From positions 1,736,001 through 1,800,000 of the forward strand of contig NC_017941.2 of the NCBI RefSeq assembly GCF_000306765.2: 64,000 nt of DNA, in the 5' to 3' direction. Source of the stretch: Haloferax mediterranei ATCC 33500. Its GTDB lineage: Archaea; Halobacteriota; Halobacteria; Halobacteriales; Haloferacaceae. The translations under genes were made by a program, and so were the position numbers. Every line of letters begins with the position of its first letter. Position 1 is the stretch's first letter. A model generated the notes under the pieces. It saw only the letters and a list, made by a program, of their open reading frames with translations, searched no databases and was not told the DNA's origin. Below are positions 6,363 to 17,771 of this stretch, in pieces.

Positions 6363-7565
6363 ATGCCTAACGCCAGCGACGACCTCTTCACCCGAGAGGA
6401 CCCTATCTTCGCCAACAAGGAGTTGTTGGAGATTAACCATCTCCCGGGTGAGGGTCGCATCGTCGGTCGCGACGACGAAATTTCGAGCCTCGCGACGGCG
6501 GTGAATCCAGCTATCTTCGGACAGAGCCCGAGTAACGTTCTCATCTACGGGAAGACGGGAACCGGAAAGTCGCTCTGTGCCAAGTACGTCTCACAGCGCC
6601 TCGTCGATACGGCCGAAGAGGAAGGCGTGAAAGCGACGTTCGCATACGTCGATTGCGCACAGGATACCACCGAAACACAGGCGGTCCAGACGATTGCCGA
6701 CAGCGTCAACGACACTGCCATTACAGGCATCAAAGTTCCAGATAAGGGACTTTCGACCTCGACGTACTACAAGCGACTTTGGCGTATCCTCGATTCACTC
6801 TACGACGTTGTTCTCATCATCCTTGACGAGATTGACAAGTTGAGCGACGACGACATTCTCATGCAACTATCGCGGGCTGGCGAGGCCGGAAAAATCGCTG
6901 GCTGTAAACTCGGCGTCATCGGCATCAGTAACAAGATTCAGTACAAAGACCGAATGGACGAGCGCGTAAAGTCCAGTCTCTGCGAACGTGAGTTCGTCTT
7001 CCCGCCGTACGACGCAAATCAGCTCCGGGACATCATGGATGCACGGAGCGACGCCTTCCGTGATGATGTCTTGGACCCGTCGACGATTCCCCGTGCTGCT
7101 GCACTCGCTGCTCGCGAACACGGTGACGCGCGAAAGGCAATCGACATTCTGCGTTACGCGGGCGAAATCGCACAGTCGATGGGAGCGAGTACAGTCAAAG
7201 AGAATTTCGTCACGCAAGCGCGCCAGCGCGCAGAGACTGACCGATTCCGTGAACTCATCCGTGGGTCGACGCCACACTCCCGGTACGTGCTTCAGGCTCT
7301 CGCTATTCTTTCATTGTCCAACCAGCAACAAGACGGTTTCCGGACGAGTCGTGTGTACGAAGTCTACGAGAACATCTGTCGACAACAAGGCTCAGATAGC
7401 CTGTCACTTCGACGGGTCCGAGATCTCCTAAAAGAACACGCATTCCTCGATATCATCGAGCAGTCCAAACACAGCGGTGGCAGCGCTGAAGGAAGTTACA
7501 CGAAACACCAACTTCTGGAAGACCCGGATGTAGTAAAAGACGTCCTCACAGAAAACACGGACTAG
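6363..7565 (+). CDS. orc: Orc1/Cdc6 family replication initiator
   Basis: 400 aa initiator that binds origin recognition boxes and helps load the MCM helicase. Walker A YGKTGTGKS is at residues 62-70, Walker B ILDEIDKL near 152-159, and sensor 1 is near IGISNKI. The AAA+ lid follows, and the C-terminal third (from about 290) is the winged-helix DNA-binding domain. Length is normal for the family. The ATG lies 8 bases after the last ORB, so a leader, if any, is very short and overlaps the motif. It reads out of the origin, in the same direction as the rRNA operon. The family has several paralogues in haloarchaea; this resembles the shorter type (H. volcanii Orc5, from memory) and not the longer Orc1. 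Confidence 0.95.
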   Translation: MPNASDDLFTREDPIFANKELLEINHLPGEGRIVGRDDEISSLATAVNPAIFGQSPSNVLIYGKTGTGKSLCAKYVSQRLVDTAEEEGVKATFAYVDCAQDTTETQAVQTIADSVNDTAITGIKVPDKGLSTSTYYKRLWRILDSLYDVVLIILDEIDKLSDDDILMQLSRAGEAGKIAGCKLGVIGISNKIQYKDRMDERVKSSLCEREFVFPPYDANQLRDIMDARSDAFRDDVLDPSTIPRAAALAAREHGDARKAIDILRYAGEIAQSMGASTVKENFVTQARQRAETDRFRELIRGSTPHSRYVLQALAILSLSNQQQDGFRTSRVYEVYENICRQQGSDSLSLRRVRDLLKEHAFLDIIEQSKHSGGSAEGSYTKHQLLEDPDVVKDVLTENTD

Positions 7566-7758
7566 GGGCAGGGGCTTCGACCGGGTGTCGAGGGCCGAAT
7601 TGTATACGGGGGACACTGCACCGCTGCACCTGTTGTTCTGCAGGACGTCAACTTATAATTTGTTGCGGTATTTTGTGACTGTAATAATCACGTGTGACCG
7701 ACCCAGTCACTACTTTGGAACTACTATAGCCCCCACACTGAGCAGGTCGGGTGGAATG

Positions 7759-8556
7759 TTACTCCATCATGCCTGTCGATTGTACTTCGTCGATGGGAGT
7801 GGACGCGAAGTGGATTGACTCGTATAACTCTTCGACCCATGAGATGACTTCGGGTTCGTCGCCGTCGACGAGCGCGACCATATTGTTGTGTTCGTCGTAC
7901 GCTGCGACGACGCCGTGACCGTCGACGAGGAGGAGACCGAACTCCAAGTCTTCATCGGTGATTCGAAGTTCGAACTGGTCGAGGTCCCGTGCACGTTCGA
8001 ACGCCTCGGGATACGCGGTCCTTGACCGTTCGAGGACGCTTTGATCGACAATAAGCTCCATTTGCGTGTGCTCGCCCAACACTGCCTCTGCGGATTCATT
8101 GAATACTCGACTCACGATGGGCGCCACACCACGAAATTGGTCGACTGGTTCGTCCCCGAGTACAGTGAGATATCGGTTGAGTGGTGCGTGCGGGTCGTTA
8201 CTCACGGCGGTCGTGATGTTCATCTGGTCGAGGACGCTCGAAGGGATGTCGTCGGATGCGGAACCCGCGTTCGTCAGGAATTCACGCATTCGCTCTGCCC
8301 GCTCGACGGTCGTACGAAGCTCCTGGTATCGGTCGTAGACCATCTCTCCACCGGGGGTAAGTCGGTACAAGCCGTCTGCTTTCTCGACCCATCCCCGGTC
8401 ACAAAACCCTGCAAGTGTTCGTTGTGCTGTCTCTCGAGCACAGTCACAGATGTTTGCGAGGTCCGTTGGACGACGTGGTTCTACCGCTAGTGTTCGTAAA
8501 ATCGCTTCTCGGCTCTCGGATCCAACGAGAAATGCCACGTCCTCCCGCGTGTTCAT
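7759..8556 (-). CDS. Winged-helix transcriptional regulator with FilR1-like sensor domain
   Basis: 265 aa. The N-terminal 70 residues form a winged helix-turn-helix (SREAILRTLAVEPRRPTDLANICDCA... then RLTPGGEMVYDRYQEL). A linker helix follows, and then a domain like the middle domain of methanogenesis regulator FilR1, common in haloarchaeal regulators. The upstream frame is open to 8604, but the ATG at 8556 places the HTH correctly. It lies between orc (convergent) and tbp (same strand, 81 bp upstream). Its ligand and targets are unknown; the location by origin and TBP genes suggests only conserved synteny, not necessarily a shared role. Confidence 0.8.
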   Translation of the reverse strand: MNTREDVAFLVGSESREAILRTLAVEPRRPTDLANICDCARETAQRTLAGFCDRGWVEKADGLYRLTPGGEMVYDRYQELRTTVERAERMREFLTNAGSASDDIPSSVLDQMNITTAVSNDPHAPLNRYLTVLGDEPVDQFRGVAPIVSRVFNESAEAVLGEHTQMELIVDQSVLERSRTAYPEAFERARDLDQFELRITDEDLEFGLLLVDGHGVVAAYDEHNNMVALVDGDEPEVISWVEELYESIHFASTPIDEVQSTGMME

Positions 8557-8637
8557 ATACGGTCGTTCGACTGTTCGACATTTCACGTTTGCGGGCATCC
8601 ACACACGCGATAGAAGAAACAGAAATTCTGAGAGCGT

Positions 8638-9198
8638 CTATCCGAGAAGCCCGAGTGCGTCGATACGCTCGACGATTTCCTCGACAGCGGTTTCTGCGTC
8701 GTCGGTACGCTTGCCACCGGTGATGACGATTTTACCGGAGCCGAACAGGAGAATAACGACCTTTGGCTCGTCCATCCGGTAGACGAGACCGGGGAACTGT
8801 TCAGGCTCGTACTCAACGTCCTCGAGGCCGAGTCCGATTGCGAGTGCGTTCAGGTTCAGATTGTGTCCTAAGTCGGCGCTGGAGACGATATTCTGGACCG
8901 TGATCTCCGGTTCGTCGTCGACGGGGATCTGTAGCTCACGAAGTTTGTCGAAAATTATCTCGAGTGCGTCGTGCACGTCGTCGATGCTCTTTGCGCCCGT
9001 GCACACGATCTTTCCGGAACGGAAGATGAGCGCTGCAGCCTTCGGGTCCTGTGTGCGATAGACGAGACCTGGGAAGTTATCGGGGTTGAAATCCGCACCG
9101 GGGAGGTCGTCCGCGAGGGCTTCGAGGTCGAGCTCTTGACCGATCCCGGTCGATGCGACTACGTTTTGAATCTCGATGGAGTCTGCCGGCCCACTCAT
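8638..9198 (-). CDS. tbp: TATA-box-binding protein
   Basis: 186 aa general transcription factor that recruits TFB to promoters. The two imperfect TBP repeats are plain: IQNVVAS...FPGLVYRTQDPKAAALIFRSGKIVCTGAKS in the first half and VQNIVSS...FPGLVYRMDEPKVVILLFGSGKIVITGGKR in the second. The chosen start is the ATG at 9198, which gives the usual short N-terminus. An ATG at 9216 is in frame (adding IHVRA), and two TATA-like boxes upstream could each serve one start. Haloferax carries several TBPs; from memory the one beside an orc gene and an rRNA operon is the major TBP (tbp1/tbpE). Confidence 0.96.
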   Translation of the reverse strand: MSGPADSIEIQNVVASTGIGQELDLEALADDLPGADFNPDNFPGLVYRTQDPKAAALIFRSGKIVCTGAKSIDDVHDALEIIFDKLRELQIPVDDEPEITVQNIVSSADLGHNLNLNALAIGLGLEDVEYEPEQFPGLVYRMDEPKVVILLFGSGKIVITGGKRTDDAETAVEEIVERIDALGLLG

Positions 9199-9222
9199 TG
9201 CTCGCACGTGAATCATACCTCT

Positions 9223-9250
9223 GTCCTTATAAAGCGACCCGTTATAAACG
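9223..9250 (-). promoter_or_regulatory. Two TATA-like boxes upstream of tbp
   Basis: On the minus strand CGTTTATAACGG (about 9240-9250) and GCTTTATAAGGA (about 9224-9235) lie about 16 bases apart. The nearer is about 30 bases before the ATG at 9198, the farther about 30 bases before the in-frame ATG at 9216. Confidence 0.55.
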
Positions 9251-9742
9251 GACTTCAACCGAGCCTACTGTTCTATCTACATGCGTGCGCGAAACTAATA
9301 CATTGATTTCGTACGGCTATGTATTGATGTCACGCAAAATCGAGCGTGAAGTTATGACATTACTCGTGTCTATTTTTATCATGGAGCTACTAAATCAACG
9401 GCCTTTTATGTAACCGTGGCATTGGAAGTAATGTGAAGAAGCGCACGGGGGCACTCCCCCCGAAGGCTTCGTCCGAACGCCCTTCCGACCCAACGGTCGT
9501 CTGGCGCCCACCGGGATGACACACCTTCCCGGGGCTGCCAACGATACGACGGCCTTAAGTGGTCCAAGGCATTTCGGAATAATGCGAACGACACACCGCG
9601 ATTGCGGGGCGATTCAACGCGTCCCGCCTCACCGGATGCGACCGAACTCGGTTCGATGGGTTTAAACCCATCAATCGCCTCGGTTCAAATCCGAAGGACA
9701 TGAGGATTCCGCCCCTGCGGTACGCCGCAAGACGGTATCTGA
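9251..9742 (+). promoter_or_regulatory. rRNA operon promoter and leader region
   Basis: About 490 bp without genes between tbp and the 16S processing stem. A CTTAAG block (9554-9559) followed by ATTTCGGAATAATGCGAACG (9571-9590) looks like a haloarchaeal rRNA promoter, because a close copy sits in the 16S/23S spacer. Other candidate TATA elements are TTTAAA in the palindrome GGGTTTAAACCC (about 9658-9669) and the GC-flanked segments near 9410-9540. Several promoters in series are usual for haloarchaeal rRNA operons; individual start sites cannot be fixed here. Confidence 0.6.
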
Positions 9743-9796
9743 TGTTAGCCCTAGTAGTTCGGTGACATCCGAACGGATGTCATTCGAACTCGGACC
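9743..9796 (+). other. 5' half of the 16S pre-rRNA processing stem
   Basis: TGTTAGCCCTAGTAGTTCGG (from 9743) through CATCCGAACGG, then TGTCATTCGAACTCGG, is complementary to 11389-11443 downstream of 16S. Mismatches near GGTGACAT/ACACCTTA are compatible with the bulge-helix-bulge cut by the archaeal splicing endonuclease. Seen by pairing the two flanks by eye. Confidence 0.8.
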
Positions 9797-9874
9797 TTTG
9801 AACGGTGATTTGACAGCAATACGCTGCCATTCACCCGCCAACACCCCGCGACCAGGTTTAAATGGTCGCGACCC

Positions 9875-11347
<1,473 letters not shown>

Positions 11348-11388
11348 AACGACCGAGACCACCCCGACGGGGTGGCTCAACGCTGATT

Positions 11389-11443
11389 TCCGAGTTCACA
11401 CAATGACACCCGTTCGGACACCTTAGAACTACTAGGGCTAACA
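11389..11443 (+). other. 3' half of the 16S pre-rRNA processing stem
   Basis: TCCGAGTTCACACAATGACA and then CCGTTCGGACACCTTAGAAC-TACTAGGGCTAACA pair with 9743-9796. The stem ends one base before tRNA-Ala, so 16S release also frees the tRNA 5' side. Confidence 0.8.
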
Positions 11444-11444
11444 C

Positions 11445-11516
11445 GGGCCCATAGCTCAGTGGTAGAGTGCCTCCTTTGCAAGGAGGATGCCCAGGGTTCG
11501 AATCCCTGTGGGTCCA
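11445..11516 (+). tRNA. tRNA-Ala (anticodon TGC) in the rRNA spacer
   Basis: 72-nt cloverleaf: acceptor GGGCCCA with TGGGTCC, D-arm AGCTCAGTGGTAGAGT, anticodon loop TTTGCAA giving TGC, T-arm CAGGG-TTCGAAT-CCCTG, discriminator A, no encoded CCA. This tRNA in the 16S/23S spacer is the usual arrangement in archaea. Confidence 0.97.
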
Positions 11517-11547
11517 TAGTAAGCAGTACTCCACTCCCGAACAATCG

Positions 11548-11590
11548 TGCCCCTTAAGTGGGGCAAGACAGTTCGGAAGAATGGATACTG
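11548..11590 (+). promoter_or_regulatory. Internal promoter-like block in the 16S/23S spacer
   Basis: CCCCTTAAGTGGGGCAAGAC followed by AGTTCGGAAGAATG repeats the leader block at 9551-9590 (CCTTAAGTGG then ATTTCGGAATAATG) with the same spacing. Internal spacer promoters are known for haloarchaeal rRNA operons, so a separate start for 23S is likely. Activity is inferred. Confidence 0.6.
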
Positions 11591-11682
11591 ACGACAGATG
11601 CACCATCCCGCGCAAGCGTGGTTGGGAAGGGTCGAAAACACGCCTCGGCTATCTCCGAGGGTGTTTGATGAAACCGTGTGTA

Positions 11683-11727
11683 CGTGCAATCCAGGCGTCC
11701 ACTGGACCCGTTCTCCGGGTCACAGTG
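11683..11727 (+). other. 5' half of the 23S pre-rRNA processing stem
   Basis: CGTGCAATCCAGG, then CACTGGACCCGTTCTCCGGG and TCACAGTG, pair with 14651-14695 after 23S. Internal mismatches fit the archaeal bulge-helix-bulge cleavage motif. Confidence 0.8.
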
Positions 11728-11735
11728 ACTATATC

Positions 11736-14643
<2,908 letters not shown>

Positions 14644-14650
14644 TCATACG

Positions 14651-14695
14651 CACTGAACCCGTGAGAACGGGTCCAGGCGCAAACTGGATTGCACG
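14651..14695 (+). other. 3' half of the 23S pre-rRNA processing stem
   Basis: CACTGAACCCGTGAGAACGG, then GTCCAGGCGC and AAACTGGATTGCACG, is the reverse complement of 11683-11727 with a few mismatches. A small hairpin CAATGG-N7-CCATTG (14737-14755) follows before 5S. Confidence 0.8.
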
Positions 14696-14762
14696 AACAC
14701 ACGATATATACGGCCCGTCCGATACTGGTGTATTGACAATGGTTCGATTCCATTGATCGGCA

Positions 14763-14884
14763 TTACGGCGGCCAGAGCGGTGAGGTTCCACCCGTACCCA
14801 TCCCGAACACGGAAGTTAAGCTCGCCTGCGTTCTGGTCAGTACTGGAGTGAGCGATCCTCTGGGAAATCCAGTTCGCCGCCCCT
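14763..14884 (+). rRNA. rrf: 5S ribosomal RNA
   Basis: About 122 nt. The terminal stem GGCGGCC pairs with the 3' CGCCGCC, and the conserved CCCGTACCCATCCCGAACAC and GGAAGTTAAGC are present. It is the last RNA of the operon; no tRNA-Cys follows. Confidence 0.95.
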
Positions 14885-14892
14885 ACTCATAT

Positions 14893-14928
14893 AGCCCACT
14901 GGACACTGTCCAGTGGGCTTTTTTCATT
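14893..14928 (+). terminator. Hairpin plus T-run terminator of the rRNA operon
   Basis: AGCCCACTGGAC-ACT-GTCCAGTGGGCT is a perfect 12-bp stem followed by TTTTTTC. A second hairpin, GCGAGCAGTCAGACTGCTCGC, lies just downstream at 14932-14952. Confidence 0.85.
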
Positions 14929-14952
14929 TATAGCGAGCAGTCAGACTGCTCG

Positions 14953-15265
14953 CACATACTACTCACCCCCCAGCTGCAGCACTCGGGTGAACACGCAGCG
15001 GCCCCTCGTCGAGTGACAACGATAGGGGTCTCTAGACTGGATTGCACGTCGAGACAACGTTGCTACCGGAACTCCGAAGAGGAGGGCAACCACGATTCGG
15101 CAGAGGAACTCGTGGACTAGCTCCCGCAGCCGAATTCCCCGATAAAATCGGGGAAATCGACAGGCGGAAGCCCGATTCAGAATCCGTTGAATGGCATGAA
15201 ATTCAGCGAAAACCGGGGTTACGATTACCCCCTTTTACCGTATCAGGGTCGGAAGTGGAGGTTGC
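14953..15265. other. Gap between the rRNA operon and the secreted-protein gene
   Basis: About 310 bp with no gene. It holds a 13-base copy of the 23S stem 3' half (ACTGGATTGCACG at 15036-15048), a small hairpin CCCCGATAAAATCGGGG (about 15136-15152), a possible TATA region (CCCCCTTTTACC near 15231) and a Shine-Dalgarno-like GGAGGT before the next ATG. Confidence 0.5.
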
Positions 15266-16483
15266 ATGCGCGGCAGCAAACACATCACCGCAGTCATGGT
15301 CGTTGCGATGCTGACCGTCGCGATGGTCCCCGGGACCGTCGGTGCAGCGAGCACCGATGCCCTTCAGGTTGGCGTCACGCAGGACGCCGAGACGGGCAAC
15401 GCGACGGTGACTGTGACACGGAATAGTTCGGCCGTCGAGAACGCGACGGTCCTCGTGGAATCGAGCGGAAACTACACCGGTAACGGGACGTACGAGACGG
15501 ATGCAAACGGTACCGTCGAACTTCCCAACCCGAGCGAGCACGTGAACGCGACGTTCACTGTTACTGAGGGGAACAACACGACGACCGAATCTGTTGACCT
15601 CATCCCGCTCGACGAGTCGCTCGACATCACCGTCGAGGCAGACGATGCCAACGACACGATAACCGCAACCGTCACGCAGTACGGTGAAGCAGTCGAAGGT
15701 GCGTCGGTTCAGGTCAACGGCACCAGCTACGACAACGGCACCTACGAGACGGACGCAAACGGCACCGTCAGTGTCGCCGAGCCGACGACCACGACGAATC
15801 TCACGTTCGTCGCCACCGACGGGAACCTCACGGCTGAGTCGACTATCTCCGTCGAGGCAGACGACCTCGGCGTTTCCGTCGCACAGGACAGTAACGCGTC
15901 GGTCACAATCACCGTGACCGAAGACGGCGAACCCGTCGAGAACGCGTCGGTCACCGTCAGCGGGAACTACACGGACGCGGGTGAGTACGAGACGGATGCA
16001 AACGGTACCGTCGACCTCTCCGCACCGCTGCAAACCGTTACGGTCGACGTAACCGCGGAACACAACGACCAGACCGCAGAGACGACCGTCACCCTGGAGG
16101 GTGAGGTCGCCGAAGACGACCCATTCGGACAACTCGTCAGCAGCTTTGTCGAGCGTCTCAAAGACAGTGGCTTCGATGGCCCGATGGGTCAGGCAGTCTC
16201 CGACTTCGTGACCGAGAACAACCCGGGTAACGCGGACGACAAGCGCCCGGACCACGCCGGCCCGAAGAACAAGACTGACGACACGTCTGCGGGTGACGAT
16301 GCGCCGGGCAAGTCGGACAACGCCGACAAGCGCGGCCCGCCGGAGCATGCGAACAGCGACAAGAAAGATGCGGAAACCGAGTCGACCGAGGAAGAATCTG
16401 ATTCCGATGACTCGGATGAAGAGACCGCAGAAGAAGACGACAAGCGCGGCCCGCCGGAAGACGCTGGTCCGAAGAACAAGTAA
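15266..16483 (+). CDS. Secreted protein with repeated Ig-like/carboxypeptidase-regulatory-like modules
   Basis: 405 aa, function unknown. Residues 1 to about 27 are a Sec-type signal peptide (KHITAVMVVAMLTVAMVPGTVGAA). At least three beta-sandwich-like modules of about 80 residues follow, each ending YETDANGTV, which recalls Big/CarboxypepD_reg-like folds. NxS/T sequons are frequent, so N-glycosylation is likely. The C-terminal 90 residues are acidic low complexity with three DKR(G/P)P...(PKNK or NSDKK) repeats. There is no lipobox, C-terminal membrane helix or PGF-CTERM motif, so it is probably released or held by other proteins. A GGAGGT lies about 5 bases before the ATG. Confidence 0.75.
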   Translation: MRGSKHITAVMVVAMLTVAMVPGTVGAASTDALQVGVTQDAETGNATVTVTRNSSAVENATVLVESSGNYTGNGTYETDANGTVELPNPSEHVNATFTVTEGNNTTTESVDLIPLDESLDITVEADDANDTITATVTQYGEAVEGASVQVNGTSYDNGTYETDANGTVSVAEPTTTTNLTFVATDGNLTAESTISVEADDLGVSVAQDSNASVTITVTEDGEPVENASVTVSGNYTDAGEYETDANGTVDLSAPLQTVTVDVTAEHNDQTAETTVTLEGEVAEDDPFGQLVSSFVERLKDSGFDGPMGQAVSDFVTENNPGNADDKRPDHAGPKNKTDDTSAGDDAPGKSDNADKRGPPEHANSDKKDAETESTEEESDSDDSDEETAEEDDKRGPPEDAGPKNK

Positions 16484-16600
16484 AGCGTCGAACGGAGGCC
16501 GACTTCAGTAACGAACATCCACCGGACGAGTACCGCGGGTCAGAGGCACCCCACTCGCACGCCCCCGCCCGTCGCTGTCAGAGGTCGGCGGTCGGGACTC

Positions 16601-17014
16601 TCACTCGTCCGGTTCTATTCTCTCAGTATTCACGTCAGCGAGCACACTTGCTTGTGACGGCGTAACGTCGAACCGCCGGACAGCAAGGCGTGCGCCTGCG
16701 ACCACGAGGTCGGTATCGACGCGCGCCGGAACGCCACTCGGATACCACGCCGAGTCATCGGTCGCTCGCACTGCCGAACGAAGCGAGTCACGGAGACGGC
16801 GGTGTGCGAACAGGGTTGAAATGAACGTGAGCGACGCTGCAAGGGCAACGCCCCCGCCGTCAAACGAAGCGTCACTCGTCTCTCTGCGTGCCGTTTCGAG
16901 CGCACCGGCGACCGCAAACGACTGTCTCGCGTGGTCGTCGTCGGTGAGCGCGCGGGAGAGAGCGGTGTTTTGTATCTCTCGAATCGCCGCTTCGGTAGTT
17001 GGTTCGGTAGTCAT
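16601..17014 (-). CDS. Hypothetical haloarchaeal protein
   Basis: 137 aa, not recognised. It is Ala-rich and probably all-helical, with a weakly hydrophobic centre (GGGVALAASLTFISTLFAH) and no clear signal or metal motif. It ends VNTERIEPDE. The start ATG at 17014 lies 37 bp after the stop of the next gene upstream on the same strand, so the two may be co-transcribed. Codon use and acidic ends look genuine. Confidence 0.6.
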   Translation of the reverse strand: MTTEPTTEAAIREIQNTALSRALTDDDHARQSFAVAGALETARRETSDASFDGGGVALAASLTFISTLFAHRRLRDSLRSAVRATDDSAWYPSGVPARVDTDLVVAGARLAVRRFDVTPSQASVLADVNTERIEPDE

Positions 17015-17051
17015 CGAGGTATGCTGTTTTCAAACGAGCGTTGCAAACCGG

Positions 17052-17390
17052 TCACGCATCGTCGAACGACGGAACACGCAGGCTATGGTCGACGACGGTC
17101 TTGTCGGGCTGAAGCGAGACCGTCCCGAGAAACACCGTCTCGCCCTCGGGTGCGTTCGTCGCGATAGTCCGGAGGGCAGCCTGCTGGTCGAGGTGTTCCC
17201 ACGTGACGCGCTCGACGAGTTGTTGAAACGCATCGGGGTCGGTCCACCCCGAGTTGATGTCTGACGGGACGTTGACGACGAACCGAAGCTCAGTTTCGGT
17301 GACGTGGATACCGACGCCGAACGTGTCTGCATCCGCTTTTGTGCCCGCTTCTGATGTGCCATCCGTGCCCGTCTCGTCCCGGTCGGTCAT
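17052..17390 (-). CDS. Hypothetical haloarchaeal protein, companion of 16601-17014
   Basis: 112 aa, not recognised. It has a Thr/Asp-rich N-terminus (TDRDETGTDGTSEAGTKAD), then a compact alpha/beta-looking domain (FGVGIHVTETELRFVVNVP, WTDPDAFQQLVERVTWEHLD) and a C-terminal beta part. The open frame extends back to 17768, but that stretch contains two families of tandem repeats and does not look coded; the ATG at 17390 is chosen. It probably forms a two-gene unit with the gene at 16601-17014. Confidence 0.6.
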   Translation of the reverse strand: MTDRDETGTDGTSEAGTKADADTFGVGIHVTETELRFVVNVPSDINSGWTDPDAFQQLVERVTWEHLDQQAALRTIATNAPEGETVFLGTVSLQPDKTVVDHSLRVPSFDDA

Positions 17391-17409
17391 TAGCGGGTGT
17401 CGGTGGTGT

Positions 17410-17567
17410 GAGGACAAAGATGCACCGGAGGACAAAGAGGCACTAGTGGACATAGAGGCACCGAATGCTATTACACTCGGAGTCTCCGGATTCGTATTTT
17501 GCATTCTTGGTCTCCGGATTCGTATCTTGTATTCTTGGTCCCCGGGTTCGTCTGCTTCATTCGGGAC
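17410..17567. repeat. Two neighbouring tandem repeat families (3 x 18 bp and 3 x 28 bp)
   Basis: 18-bp units GAGGACAAAGATGCACCG start at 17410, 17428 and 17446. 28-bp units starting CTCCGGATTCGTATTTTGCA lie at 17484 and 17512 (nearly identical), with a diverged third at 17540. They fill most of the 381-bp gap between the divergent genes at 17390 and 17772. Confidence 0.8.
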
Positions 17568-17771
17568 CTTCGTACTCGTTTGTTGTACCCAAAGTCCCCT
17601 ACTCGCATAGGCGTCGGAATGTGCTATTTGGAAGTATGTCTTCGGTGGTCGGACCCCGGGAGTCGAATCCACGGAACCCGCCTCTACGACTGCGACAGCG
17701 TGGCATTTACACGCATACGCGGACGAACGTCGAACCGTTATTAGCGTTCGAGATACCAGTCCGACCAACGA

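Noticed and set aside
14885..15120. Search for tRNA-Cys after 5S
   Set aside because: No cloverleaf or GCA anticodon could be built here; only a terminator hairpin and a second hairpin are present.
17410..17567. Possible CRISPR array
   Set aside because: Units are directly adjacent with no unique spacers and no cas genes are nearby; these are simple tandem repeats.
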